Below are positions 7,862 to 16,653 of a stretch of DNA of 64,000 bases, piece after piece (positions within the stretch are counted from its first letter, which is position 1; each line of letters starts with the position of its first letter). The DNA lies in NCBI GenBank assembly GCA_020634135.1, contig JACKCG010000001.1, positions 558,001 to 622,000 of the forward strand, given 5' to 3'. The notes under the pieces were generated by a model that saw only the letters and a program-made list of their open reading frames with translations, was not told where the DNA came from and did not search any database. Both the position numbers and the translations under genes were made by a program. The DNA comes from Anaerolineaceae bacterium (GTDB lineage: Bacteria > Chloroflexota > Anaerolineae > Aggregatilineales > Phototrophicaceae).

Positions 7862-9475
7862 ATGCTGCCTAAAAGTCTGTTGAGCGCGATGATCTTCAGC
7901 TTGGCTTTACTCACAGGCTGTGCCACAAGCGCCTCATCGCCAACCGTTTCCTCCCCGCAGGCGGTCAACCGCATTATCTACGGTCTGACGTTGGAACCCA
8001 GCGGATTCGATCCGCATGTCAATCGCTCATCGGAGTTGGGCATAGCACTTCGCCAGGTATACGATACGCTTGTTTACCGGGACCCAGTAAGTAAGCAGTT
8101 TGTTCCCGGGCTGGCGTCGGAGTGGGCTATTTCGGAAGATGGTCTGATATATACTTTCATTCTGCGTCAGAATGTGAAATTTCATGATAATACGCCCTTC
8201 AATGCGCAGGCGGTGGCTGTGAATTTGGACCGTATCACAGACCCTGATACAGGTTCGCAGTATGCGGTATTTCTGCTTGGCCCTTATGTTAGCTATGAAG
8301 TTGTGGATTCGTACACAATTCGCCTCTTTCTGAGCGAGCCTTTCAGTCCACTTCTGGACTCATTGAGTCAGGTGTACCTGGGCATTGCCAGTCCGGTAGC
8401 ATTGGCAGAGTATTCGCTTAACCGTTATCAGTTTCATCAGGTTGGCACGGGACCATTTACATTTGTGGAGTTGGTGCCGGGAGACCGGTTAGTAATCCGG
8501 CGTAACCCGGATTATGCCTGGGGGCCATCATTCTATACGCTGCCTGCGACAGACGCGGTGGATGAAGTTGAGTTTCGTTTCTTCACCGACTCGCCGACCC
8601 GTTCGCTGGCACTAGAGGGTGGGGATGTTCAGATTATGGGTGAACTCCTGCCGGGCGACGCACGGGCTTTAGCGACAAACAGCGCAGTTAAACTTCTACC
8701 GACGCCGATACCCGGCCAACCCCTCCAATTCCTGATGAATACCCAGCGCTACCCGACAGATAATCGGGCGCTGCGGCAAGCATTGTTGTTTGGTACAAAC
8801 CGGGACGCCATTATTGATGCGGTTTTCCAGCGGTTTTCACCGGTTGCCTGGGGGCCGCTGGCGGCCAGTACGCGCTATTATAGTCGGGATGTGGTTGGGC
8901 TGTACGCTTACGATATTGGGCAGGCACGTTCTCTGCTGGCGTCCATTGGCTACCAGGATACTAACAATGATGGAATCCTGGAATTGGGCGGCGTAGATTT
9001 AACTGTGGATGTCCTGGTGCCGCCCTGGGGCTTGATTCCGGAAACCGCCCAGTTACTCCAGGATCAATGGGCAACAGTCGGGATTCGCGCCCGACTAGAG
9101 CCTGTACCGACTTTTGGGGCACTGCTTGAACGGGTTACTTCCGGCGAGTTTAATCTGGTAGCGTTTAATGCCTTTGGTGTAGATCCATCCTTTCTGAATC
9201 AGTATTTCCTGACAGAGGGCAGCAATAACTGGACGGGTTTTGGAAGCATTGAGTTAGATAACATCTTGAATGAGGCAGCACATCAGACTGATGACACCGT
9301 GCGTGCGGCTCTGTATGCTCAGGCACAGCGTATTATTATGGACGAGGCCTTAATTCTGCCTATTCGGGATTATGTAAATTTGAACGGTTCCGCGGCAGCT
9401 TTACAGGGGTTGACTTTCGATGCTTATGGCTGGTTCCCGCTGCTTGCCAATACAAGCCGGTCTGGACAGGAATGA
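7862..9475 (+). CDS. ABC transporter substrate-binding lipoprotein (SBP family 5, peptide/nickel type)
   Basis: The 537-residue protein begins with a lipoprotein signal (hydrophobic stretch, then the LLTGC lipobox), so it should be anchored outside the membrane. The mature part is a DppA/OppA-type binding protein: GLTLEPSGFDPHVN at the start, VYDTLVYRDP, then LASEWAISEDGLIYTFILR and FHDNTPFNAQAVAVNLDRI. It reaches the normal family length. Two permease genes follow directly, giving an importer for peptides or similar solutes. The specificity cannot be read from sequence. Confidence 0.93.
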   Translation: MLPKSLLSAMIFSLALLTGCATSASSPTVSSPQAVNRIIYGLTLEPSGFDPHVNRSSELGIALRQVYDTLVYRDPVSKQFVPGLASEWAISEDGLIYTFILRQNVKFHDNTPFNAQAVAVNLDRITDPDTGSQYAVFLLGPYVSYEVVDSYTIRLFLSEPFSPLLDSLSQVYLGIASPVALAEYSLNRYQFHQVGTGPFTFVELVPGDRLVIRRNPDYAWGPSFYTLPATDAVDEVEFRFFTDSPTRSLALEGGDVQIMGELLPGDARALATNSAVKLLPTPIPGQPLQFLMNTQRYPTDNRALRQALLFGTNRDAIIDAVFQRFSPVAWGPLAASTRYYSRDVVGLYAYDIGQARSLLASIGYQDTNNDGILELGGVDLTVDVLVPPWGLIPETAQLLQDQWATVGIRARLEPVPTFGALLERVTSGEFNLVAFNAFGVDPSFLNQYFLTEGSNNWTGFGSIELDNILNEAAHQTDDTVRAALYAQAQRIIMDEALILPIRDYVNLNGSAAALQGLTFDAYGWFPLLANTSRSGQE

Positions 9476-9479
9476 TGAC

Positions 9480-10391
9480 GTGCTGCGACGGTTGGGGCAG
9501 GGGGCAGTTACGGTCTGGCTAGCGGCTACACTGGCATTTCTGGCGCTGAGGGTGTTGCCAGGAGATGCTATCGAGACGCAGCTCGTCTTCAGTGGTGCGG
9601 GTGCTGAGGTGCTCGCTGAGCGCCGAGCAGTTCTGGGTCTGGATGCGCCGTTACAGGTGCAGTACACGCAGTTTATCGGTGGCCTACTGGTTGGAGAGCT
9701 GGGCTATTCGTTGCAGGATGGACAGTCGGTTATGCTGAAAATCAGCCAGCAGATTGTGCCGACAGCGACGCTTGCGTTGTCTGCGCTGGTATTTGCGGTC
9801 TTCCTGGGCATCAGTTTGGGGATAGCTGTGGAGATCCGCGTGGGGTGGGGTGTTTCATGGTTGGCACGGTTGGTGACCGATCTGGCACTCAGCACGCCGA
9901 TTTACTGGACCGGTACGCTGGCGATCTACCTGTTTACCGTATGGTTAGGGATATTGCCGTCGGCGGGAGCAGGGACGGTAAATCATCTGGTACTGCCAGT
10001 GACCGTGCTGGGATTTCATACGGCGGGCGCGATTGCACGGGTGACAGCGGCAAATCTCCGCGAAGTGTTGTTGGCCTCTTATGTGCGGACGGCATATGCT
10101 AAAGGTCTGCCAGGACGCGCCGTGCTGCTTCGACATATTCTGCCCTCTGCACTGCCGCCGGTCATTGCTGTTATCGCACTGCAAGCGGGGTTCCTGTTGA
10201 GCGGAACGGTGATTACTGAGAGTTTGTTTGTGCGCCCCGGCATTGGGCGACTTCTGCTTGACAGCGTGCTGCGGCAGGATTACCCGGTGGTACAGGGTGT
10301 CGTAGTGTTTTCGGCAGTGGTGTATGTTGCGTTGAGTCTGGCTGCTGACGTCCTGTACCGCCTGCTTGACCCGCGAGTGACAATAGCTTAA
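9480..10391 (+). CDS. ABC transporter permease, DppB/OppB type
   Basis: I choose the GTG at 9480, 4 bp after the binding-protein stop and 9 bp after a GGACAGG ribosome site; the frame is open further upstream but would overlap the previous gene. The 303-residue product has about six membrane segments. The first is followed by RVLPGDAIETQ, typical of DppB N-termini. Near the C-terminus is the EAA-type loop (LLASYVRTAYAKGLPGRAVL), then LPPVIAVIALQAGFLLSGTV and ITESLFVRPGIGRLLLDSV. It shares one base with the next permease start (TAATG). Confidence 0.93.
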   Translation: MLRRLGQGAVTVWLAATLAFLALRVLPGDAIETQLVFSGAGAEVLAERRAVLGLDAPLQVQYTQFIGGLLVGELGYSLQDGQSVMLKISQQIVPTATLALSALVFAVFLGISLGIAVEIRVGWGVSWLARLVTDLALSTPIYWTGTLAIYLFTVWLGILPSAGAGTVNHLVLPVTVLGFHTAGAIARVTAANLREVLLASYVRTAYAKGLPGRAVLLRHILPSALPPVIAVIALQAGFLLSGTVITESLFVRPGIGRLLLDSVLRQDYPVVQGVVVFSAVVYVALSLAADVLYRLLDPRVTIA

Positions 10392-11170
10392 TGTGGCGTT
10401 CTGCATTTGTTTTAATAATCATTATCGGATTGTCGCTGCTATCCCCGCTCCTGACGGATTACGACCCTCTGAAAACAAATACCGACCAACTGAACCAACC
10501 GCCGAGTGGGGAGCATCTGTTGGGTACTGACCTCCTGGGGCGCGATGTCCTCAGCCGGCTGTTGTATGGTGGACAGCGCTCCCTATGGGTGACGTCGCTG
10601 GCGGCGCTGGTGGCAGTGTTACCGGGACTATGCCTGGGTCTGTTGGCCGGTTGGTTTGGTGGTTGGGTTGATCGGGGAATCATGACGGCTGTGCATACGC
10701 TCCTGGCGTTTCCGGCACTTCTTTTGGCACTGATTTGTCTGACGTTGTTCGGGCGAGGCCCTGTGCCGCTGGCGCTTGCGACAGGATTGGCACAGATGGC
10801 GGGGTATGTCAGCGTGGTGCGCACTACGGTGATTGGCGCCCGGACTCAGATGTATGTTGAAGTAGCGCAGTCAGTCGGTGCGGCGGATGGTTGGATTCTT
10901 ATGCATCACATCCTGCCGAATGTGCGGGAAACCGTGCTGGCCTTTGCCGGGGTGGTTTTCAGTTATAGCCTGCTCAACAGTGCCGCATTGAGTTTCTTAG
11001 GCCTGGGCGGCGAGCCGGGAGTACCCGATTGGGGGGTGATGCTGGCGGAAAGCCGGATGGCGTTCCGGGTTGCACCCTGGGTGAGTATCGCGCCTGGGCT
11101 GGCGATCACGTTGACAGTGATGGCGGTTAACCGACTGGCCGACCAGGTGGGGCGACCACCGCGCACGTGA
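10391..11170 (+). CDS. ABC transporter permease, DppC/OppC type
   Basis: The 259-residue inner-membrane permease carries the DppC signature HLLGTDLLGRDVLSRLLYGG after the first membrane segment. The EAA loop follows (VEVAQSVGAADGWILMHHIL), and then NSAALSFLGLGGEPGVPDWG. It pairs with the preceding permease to form the channel. No DppD or DppF ATPase gene follows; the next gene is an exported protein. The ATPases must be encoded elsewhere or shared with another system. Confidence 0.93.
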   Translation: MWRSAFVLIIIIGLSLLSPLLTDYDPLKTNTDQLNQPPSGEHLLGTDLLGRDVLSRLLYGGQRSLWVTSLAALVAVLPGLCLGLLAGWFGGWVDRGIMTAVHTLLAFPALLLALICLTLFGRGPVPLALATGLAQMAGYVSVVRTTVIGARTQMYVEVAQSVGAADGWILMHHILPNVRETVLAFAGVVFSYSLLNSAALSFLGLGGEPGVPDWGVMLAESRMAFRVAPWVSIAPGLAITLTVMAVNRLADQVGRPPRT

Positions 11171-11187
11171 GGTGATGGAAACCCCAG

Positions 11188-11193
11188 TATAAT
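11188..11193 (+). promoter_or_regulatory. Possible -10 box (TATAAT) upstream of exported propeller-like gene
   Basis: A perfect TATAAT lies 41 bp before the ATG at 11234, in the short gap after the permease gene. No convincing -35 hexamer sits at the right distance, so this is a weak call. Confidence 0.35.
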
Positions 11194-11233
11194 TATGGCA
11201 GGAAGGTTATAGTTAGTGAGCCTGTAAATCGCC

Positions 11234-12787
11234 ATGAAAGCATCTCTGATTGTTGGGGCTTTCCTCGTGTCTTTCCTTTGTGCCCCGGTTGCCAATGCCC
11301 AGACATCTGAACCCGCATGGCTGCCCAGCCCTGAAACGGTCTTTGCAGACGGTGTTCAGTGGGAAATAATTGAAGAAACGCCTATCGCGCATGTGCCTAT
11401 TGGGGTTGACGAGGCATTGATTCCCACTTGCGGCGGACATGCGACACAAAACGGGCTGGAATACGGCTGGGTGGTTGGCTATCCAGAGCATGAGGATGAG
11501 CATGTTTTTTTATGTAATGTTTTGACGGGTGAGCAGCGTGACATCCTGCCTGCGGAATTGACCGAATGGAGTGAATTTCCTTCCCCGAATAAAAATCGGA
11601 TATTGCTGTTAGCAAAAGATTGGAGCATTGGCGGCGATTATCGTGTTTATGTTTACAGCATTGCCGAAAACCAGTTAATGCCACTTGGCACAGTCAGCCG
11701 AGGCATTGATAATGCGGTAGCACTATGTGGCTGGGTTAGTGAGACAAAAGGGTTGCTCTGCTCAGCGGATATATACCGGTCGTGGCCGGGTATAGGCTAT
11801 TATGCGTTCGACATAACCCAACCCGACAGTATTGAATATGCGTTTGGCGGTTGGGAAGGTGGCTATGCATTCCATCTCGATGATCCTGTGCGATATATCT
11901 CGGTGTATTCAGAGGATTTTGTTGCCTCTATTACAGGTAGTAGAAGTTCTGAACATGAACCCTGTATGTTGACGATCTATGATGCCGATAATGTGCGCCA
12001 TCAGGAACTTGGCTATGAGTGCATCCCTGTTGTACTCGATGAATGGGACTCCTCTCCATACTATAGATTAGGAAATACGCTTTACTATCTGACCATTGAA
12101 GGTGAAAACGCGACGATTTCCTCGCTTTACAGCTATGACGTGGAACTCGAAGCAGGTAGTAACGTCTTGTTCAAGGGCGAAATCGAATCCGTCATTGGTG
12201 TTTCACCTGACGGGCAGTATTTTGTGCTACTGATGGATGACAATGGTGTTTTGGATTTTCCCTGGTGGTCACCATTCTATCCCCAGGATCGTGGTTGGCA
12301 GGTGGCGGTTGTGCATCGTCCAAACGGCCAGGTTGTCTATCTTTCTGAACCAATAGGTGTTTTTGCCGCCGGGCAGGTGGTTTGGCTAGACAATCAGACT
12401 GTTACAATCGCTGCCCAAGAATCATGGGAGAATATTCGGACCACTGAACGGGGTGATGTAACGATTGTGCAGACTCTGCCTTCTCTCCGGCGCATCACAT
12501 TCAACGATGACAGCAGCGTTGATGTGGTAATCACGACGCGCTATGGCGGCGCGCGAGATGTTCGGATTATGGACGTGTCATCAGATCACCGTTATTGGTT
12601 GCGTGATGACCAGCAAATCATTGATCTATGGGATTTTCAGCCTGTACCCATATTTAGAGATGGTACAGCAGAGTCCTATGATACTGTAGTGTGGCTTGAA
12701 GATGGGGACTTTTGGGTTCGTTTACGGCAGCCAGATAATCACTCCGAGTCAGTACTGTATCGGGTTGTTTTAGGAAGGCACGATTGA
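11234..12787 (+). CDS. Exported beta-propeller-like protein of unknown function
   Basis: The 517-residue protein starts with a clear signal peptide (about 1-23, cut after VANAQ). The mature sequence is beta-rich with aromatic and Asp-Gly turns and several segments resembling propeller blades, for example VIGVSPDGQYFVLLMDD and MDVSSDHRYWL. I cannot assign a named family. It lies 63 bp after the ABC permease genes and converges with the isopentenyl phosphate kinase gene. Its location is probably extracellular or surface-bound. Confidence 0.7.
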   Translation: MKASLIVGAFLVSFLCAPVANAQTSEPAWLPSPETVFADGVQWEIIEETPIAHVPIGVDEALIPTCGGHATQNGLEYGWVVGYPEHEDEHVFLCNVLTGEQRDILPAELTEWSEFPSPNKNRILLLAKDWSIGGDYRVYVYSIAENQLMPLGTVSRGIDNAVALCGWVSETKGLLCSADIYRSWPGIGYYAFDITQPDSIEYAFGGWEGGYAFHLDDPVRYISVYSEDFVASITGSRSSEHEPCMLTIYDADNVRHQELGYECIPVVLDEWDSSPYYRLGNTLYYLTIEGENATISSLYSYDVELEAGSNVLFKGEIESVIGVSPDGQYFVLLMDDNGVLDFPWWSPFYPQDRGWQVAVVHRPNGQVVYLSEPIGVFAAGQVVWLDNQTVTIAAQESWENIRTTERGDVTIVQTLPSLRRITFNDDSSVDVVITTRYGGARDVRIMDVSSDHRYWLRDDQQIIDLWDFQPVPIFRDGTAESYDTVVWLEDGDFWVRLRQPDNHSESVLYRVVLGRHD

Positions 12788-12798
12788 CTAAACTAATA

Positions 12799-13584
12799 CT
12801 ATCCGCTAATCAATGTGCCGGGTTCCACCTTGCCCAAAAGCGTTTCGAATAATAAACCGGGTTGGCGGCCATCCATGATGCGGATCGTGAGTCCGGAGAC
12901 TTGTTTCGCTAAAGTGAGCATGTCCTGTACTTTGGTCACCATACCGCCGGTGACATCCGTGCCGGCTGAGCCGCCCAGGTATTGTTGTATGGCCGCGAAA
13001 TTGGCCGGAGTAATGGTTGGGATGACTTGCCCTGCACTGTCCATTACCCCTTCTACCTCGCCCAATAGCAAGATCCGATTAACTGGCAGATGCTTTGCCA
13101 TGTAAAAGAAGATCGTCTCTGTCGAGATAATTGTCCCGCCGCGCACTTCATCGAGCGCGACATCGCCATATACCAGCGGAACAAGACCGTTTTCTAGCCC
13201 CTGTCGAGGCGATTCCAGGGCAAGACTCACCAGGACACCATCCCGGCTGATGGCGCTGGCCGAAGGTTGTAACCGCCATACCGGGACTCCCGCCGCACTG
13301 AATTCTCGCGCTACGAGATAGTTGAGTTCAGAGGCGACGGTAGCGACTTCCGCAAATCCGCGCCATTGCTCCCTTGTATGAACTCCGGCGATTGTCTGAT
13401 ACTGCTTGGCAGCGAAGTGACCGAACGATCCGCTACCATGCCCTACTATGAGCTGTAAGTCCGGGTTTTCCTGCCGCGCCCGGCTGATTTCCTGGGCGAT
13501 GCGGGCTGTGGGTTCCTGGCGAAAACTAGCTTCTATCCGTTTATCTGTGATAAGTGAGCCGCCGAGTTTAATAAATGTGAGCAT
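12799..13584 (-). CDS. ipk: Isopentenyl phosphate kinase
   Basis: The 261-residue protein is an amino-acid-kinase-fold enzyme: N-terminal FIKLGGSLITDK, then VGHGSGSFGHFAAK (about 47-60), whose His is the hallmark of isopentenyl phosphate kinase. Further motifs are VYGDVALDEVRGGTIISTE and GTDVTGGMVTKV near the C-terminus. It phosphorylates isopentenyl phosphate to isopentenyl diphosphate with ATP, the last step of the alternative mevalonate pathway. It is the last gene of a minus-strand operon with a UbiA-family gene and mevalonate kinase, 12 bp after the latter. A mevalonate-type decarboxylase is divergently encoded nearby, which supports the pathway. Confidence 0.93.
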   Translation of the reverse strand: MLTFIKLGGSLITDKRIEASFRQEPTARIAQEISRARQENPDLQLIVGHGSGSFGHFAAKQYQTIAGVHTREQWRGFAEVATVASELNYLVAREFSAAGVPVWRLQPSASAISRDGVLVSLALESPRQGLENGLVPLVYGDVALDEVRGGTIISTETIFFYMAKHLPVNRILLLGEVEGVMDSAGQVIPTITPANFAAIQQYLGGSAGTDVTGGMVTKVQDMLTLAKQVSGLTIRIMDGRQPGLLFETLLGKVEPGTLISG

Positions 13585-13596
13585 GGCGTGTTTCCT

Positions 13597-14556
13597 CTAT
13601 GTGATGGCTGGGTCAGATTTCAGTGTGGTTGTGAACACCCGCACTGCCCCGGCTTTCAGGAGGGCGCTCTGTACGCTCAGGGCGGTTTCTGGCGTCACCA
13701 GTGCGATCATGTTTCCGCCGCGCCCGCCCCCGGAAAGTTTCGCGCCCAGTGCGCCCGCGTTTCGGGCGGCTGTGACCAGGAAATCCAGTTCCGGCGAAGA
13801 CACAGTGAGCTGCTGTAGATAGCTGTGATTCTGATTCATGAGTTTGCCAAGCGCGGGAGCATCCCCATGTTCAATCGCTTTACGCGATTCTCTGACCAAA
13901 TTCCCGATCGAATCGAGGATAGGCTGAATGAGCGACGAACTCGACTCATACAACCGCCGCACATCACCTACTGCGACACGGGTCAGGGCAGTCTGGCCGG
14001 TATCACCAATAAGAACATGCAGCGGTGCCCCTATGACGAGGCGCTCGATGGGGTGGTCCCGCACGAACAATACTGGCTGCTCGTAAACAATGACCGTATT
14101 ATCAATCCCGCTAGGCGTCCCGTGATGCAGTTTTTCAATTTCATAGACTAACTCATTTAACGTGGTAGTTTCGATAGGACGGTCGAGTGCCATGCTCAAA
14201 GCGCGAATTACTGCCGTCGTGACGGCAGCACCGCTGCCCAGGCCGCTGGCAATCGGAATTGTGGATTTAACGGTGATGGTCAGATCGGGGGCATCTAGCT
14301 GCCAGTGCTGCAATGCCAGCGTCGCTGCTAAAGCAAGCGGGTCTTCAGGGTAGGGTGGGTTGGCACTCAATATCACCTGTTCCATCACTTCACTGGCGAT
14401 CAGGTACAGGCCAGCCCGGCCTGCCGGATTGGGTGATACTTGCGCCGTTACCCGTAAGCTGGATACTGGCACGGCGATGGCGGGTTGACCATAGACAACG
14501 GCGTGTTCACCGCATAAGATGATTTTTGCCGGGGCGGAGGCTGCAAACGCGGTCAT
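13597..14556 (-). CDS. mvk: Mevalonate kinase (GHMP kinase)
   Basis: The 319-residue GHMP kinase starts with SAPAKIILCGEHAVVYGQPA, the standard mevalonate kinase N-terminus. The GHMP ATP loop is IPIASGLGSGAAVTTAV (about 105-121), followed by HGTPSGIDN and, near the C-terminus, GALGAKLSGGGRGGNMIAL. It converts mevalonate to 5-phosphomevalonate in the cytosol. One base separates its start from the end of the UbiA-family gene, so the two are cotranscribed and followed by ipk. There is no phosphomevalonate kinase in the cluster, consistent with the decarboxylate-then-phosphorylate route. Confidence 0.95.
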   Translation of the reverse strand: MTAFAASAPAKIILCGEHAVVYGQPAIAVPVSSLRVTAQVSPNPAGRAGLYLIASEVMEQVILSANPPYPEDPLALAATLALQHWQLDAPDLTITVKSTIPIASGLGSGAAVTTAVIRALSMALDRPIETTTLNELVYEIEKLHHGTPSGIDNTVIVYEQPVLFVRDHPIERLVIGAPLHVLIGDTGQTALTRVAVGDVRRLYESSSSLIQPILDSIGNLVRESRKAIEHGDAPALGKLMNQNHSYLQQLTVSSPELDFLVTAARNAGALGAKLSGGGRGGNMIALVTPETALSVQSALLKAGAVRVFTTTLKSDPAIT

Positions 14557-14557
14557 A

Positions 14558-15448
14558 TCAGATCACTTTGGGTAGATACAGGATAAATATAAACGCCAGT
14601 CCCCACAGGATTATTGCTGCTTGTAATGGATGATCGCGCAGAATGACTTCATCCGGCGCACCGCCTTCACCTCTGACATGGATCAAGTACAGGTAGCGGA
14701 ACATGGCATACATTACAAATGGCACCGTCGTGAGTGCCAGATTGTTGCCTGCCAGGAGCAAAGATGGCGCTTCAATAGTGTAAAGGATATAGGCAATCAA
14801 GGTGCTGGTCGTGACGATATTCAGCATACTATCCAGCAGTGGAAGGTTGTAGTCTTTGAAAATGGGGCGGACGGCAGCGGCGTTATCTCCCAGAGTAATA
14901 AGCTCCTGTCGCCGTTTACCAATCGCCAGAAACAGCGCCAGAAGCGCCGTACAGGTGTACAACCAGGGCGAGAACCGGGCGACCTCAATCACCATGACAC
15001 CACCCCCAACGCGCAGAACATAGCCGGTTGTAATCACCAGAATGTCTATGATGACAACGTGTTTCAGCCGGAGCGAATACATAATGTTGAGTGCGATGTA
15101 AATGGCTAAAATAGCAGCATAGACTGGTTTGTAGAGCAGTGCGCCACCAATGGCAATTGCAGGGAACAGGATGGCGGCGGCTATCCCCAGCGAGACGGGC
15201 AGTTGGCCGGAGGCCAGGGGGCGATACTTTTTCTTAGGGTGCTGGCGGTCTCGCTCAATATCGGCCAGGTCGTTCACAATATAGACGGTGCTGGCAGCCA
15301 GGCATAGCAGGATAAAACTAATCGTTATCAGGATGAACGGCTCTACTTGAAAAAGCTGCCCATCAAAAACTAAACCAGCATAAATAATGACATTTTTCGC
15401 CCATTGCTTAGGGCGCATCGTACGGAATAATCCGGTGAGTGCTTGCAA
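14558..15448 (-). CDS. UbiA-family prenyltransferase, decaprenyl-phosphate phosphoribosyltransferase-like
   Basis: The 296-residue protein has about eight membrane helices. The N-terminal MRPKQWAKNVIIYAGLVFD and the first Asp-rich motif VNDLADIERDRQHPKKKYRP resemble the decaprenyl-phosphate 5-phosphoribosyltransferase (DPPR synthase) branch of the UbiA superfamily more than quinone prenyltransferases. Such enzymes join PRPP to polyprenyl phosphate, giving a lipid-linked pentose donor. It is the first gene of the operon with mevalonate kinase and isopentenyl phosphate kinase, so an isoprenoid-using membrane enzyme is made together with isoprenoid supply enzymes. Superfamily is firm, substrate moderate. 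Confidence 0.85.
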   Translation of the reverse strand: MQALTGLFRTMRPKQWAKNVIIYAGLVFDGQLFQVEPFILITISFILLCLAASTVYIVNDLADIERDRQHPKKKYRPLASGQLPVSLGIAAAILFPAIAIGGALLYKPVYAAILAIYIALNIMYSLRLKHVVIIDILVITTGYVLRVGGGVMVIEVARFSPWLYTCTALLALFLAIGKRRQELITLGDNAAAVRPIFKDYNLPLLDSMLNIVTTSTLIAYILYTIEAPSLLLAGNNLALTTVPFVMYAMFRYLYLIHVRGEGGAPDEVILRDHPLQAAIILWGLAFIFILYLPKVI

Positions 15449-15473
15449 TGTTTGTTCCCTCTATTCTAGCCGC

Positions 15474-15483
15474 ACCATATGGT
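15474..15483. promoter_or_regulatory. 10-bp palindrome in divergent mevalonate promoter region
   Basis: ACCATATGGT is a perfect palindrome in the 123-bp gap between the UbiA-family operon and the decarboxylase gene. It could be an operator shared by both directions. A 10-bp palindrome can occur by chance, so the call is weak. Confidence 0.25.
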
Positions 15484-15571
15484 ATTGTGAAATTATAGCC
15501 GAGCCTCCGGTAGAGGCAAATGCTACATTAGTTTGGGAACGGTGAACTTTATCTAAATTTGAGGAGATTTT

Positions 15572-16558
15572 ATGCATGTAAATAGGGCGACTGCCAGGGC
15601 ATTTGCCAATATCGCATTCATCAAATATTGGGGCAACCGGGATAATAAACTGCGCTTGCCTGTAAATGGCTCGTTGAGCATGAATCTGGCTGGACTGTAT
15701 ACTGAAACGATGGTTCGTTGGGATTCCAGACTCCAAAGTGACACCTTAGTTCTTAACCAGCGGGCTGCTACAGAAGATGCTCGCAAGCGGGTTGCTGAGC
15801 ATCTTGATGTTTTGCGGGCGCGTCTCGGACTGGTCGGGTATGCGGCGGTGGAATCGCACAATAACTTCCCGATGGGAGCGGGCATAGCTTCTTCGGCGGC
15901 GGCGTTTGCTGCGCTGACAGTAGCGGCAGTCGGTGCGGCTGGGATGGAGTTGAGTGAGCGGGAACTGACGACACTGGCGCGGCTGGGTTCTGGTTCGGCA
16001 TCGCGTTCCGTGCCGGCGGGATTTGTGGAGTGGTACGCCGGGGATACGCACGAGGATTCATACGCGGAGAGTTTTGCCGCACCCGAATACTGGGATTTAG
16101 TGGATGTCATTGCTGTTGTGAGCGCTGAACATAAAGCAGTCGTTTCGGCTCGTGGTCACCAGTCCGCGAACACCAGTGAATTACAGGTGGCACGGGTAGG
16201 CGGGGCTGCTGCGCGCCTGACGGCCTGTAAAGAGTCGGTATTGAACCGGGATTTCATGGCTTTTGCTGATGTGGTAGAGCATGATAGCAATCTAATGCAC
16301 GCGGTGATGATGACCAGTCGTCCGCCGCTGTTTTACTGGCTTCCAGCCACACTGACGATTATGGGCGCAGTTCGGGATTGGCGAGCCGAGGGTTTGCAGG
16401 TGTGTTATACACTGGATGCAGGGCCGAATGTCCACTGTCTGTGCATGAGCAACCATGCCCCAGAAGTTGAGTCTCGGTTGCGCGCTACTCCGGGCGTAGA
16501 GGCGGTTCTCGTAGCCGGGGCGGGTGGTGCGGCGCAGGTGATCACGTCGGCAAACTAA
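15572..16558 (+). CDS. mvaD: Mevalonate-type decarboxylase (phospho- or diphosphomevalonate decarboxylase)
   Basis: The 328-residue GHMP-family enzyme has the decarboxylase N-terminus ANIAFIKYWGNRDNKLRLP, then NNFPMGAGIASSAAAFAALT, GSGSASRSVPAGFVEW and the catalytic-Asp motif YTLDAGPNVH. Classical diphosphomevalonate decarboxylases read YWGK where this one has YWGN. With ipk and mvk next door and no phosphomevalonate kinase seen, the likely substrate is 5-phosphomevalonate, giving isopentenyl phosphate for Ipk, as reported for Roseiflexus. That substrate is inferred. The start is the ATG at 15572, about 7 bp after GAGGAG. It is divergent from the ubiA-mvk-ipk operon. Confidence 0.9.
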   Translation: MHVNRATARAFANIAFIKYWGNRDNKLRLPVNGSLSMNLAGLYTETMVRWDSRLQSDTLVLNQRAATEDARKRVAEHLDVLRARLGLVGYAAVESHNNFPMGAGIASSAAAFAALTVAAVGAAGMELSERELTTLARLGSGSASRSVPAGFVEWYAGDTHEDSYAESFAAPEYWDLVDVIAVVSAEHKAVVSARGHQSANTSELQVARVGGAAARLTACKESVLNRDFMAFADVVEHDSNLMHAVMMTSRPPLFYWLPATLTIMGAVRDWRAEGLQVCYTLDAGPNVHCLCMSNHAPEVESRLRATPGVEAVLVAGAGGAAQVITSAN

Positions 16559-16578
16559 GGGAATGATAAGTGCGGAAG

Positions 16579-16608
16579 GCGCACACCTTGCCTCTGGTGT
16601 GAATGCGC
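16579..16608 (+). terminator. Imperfect hairpin after decarboxylase gene
   Basis: GCGCACACC pairs with GGTGTG and GCGC, with AAT bulged out, 20 bp after the decarboxylase stop. No T-run follows. It overlaps the putative promoter of the next gene, so termination is uncertain. Confidence 0.3.
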
Positions 16609-16615
16609 TTATAAT
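16588..16615 (+). promoter_or_regulatory. Sigma-70-type promoter for the RseP-like gene
   Basis: TTGCCT (16588-16593) and TATAAT (16610-16615) are separated by 16 bp. Transcription would begin near 16622, about 30 bp before the RseP-like ATG at 16654. This is the best-matching promoter I found in the window. Confidence 0.6.
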
Positions 16616-16653
16616 CGCAATATAGATTGTCTTGGACTTGAGGGCGAAGATTG

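Noticed and set aside
15553..16110. Long antisense ORF opposite the decarboxylase gene
   Set aside because: It shadows a gene with clear catalytic motifs; its own translation is low-complexity Ser/Arg/Ala-rich with no family.
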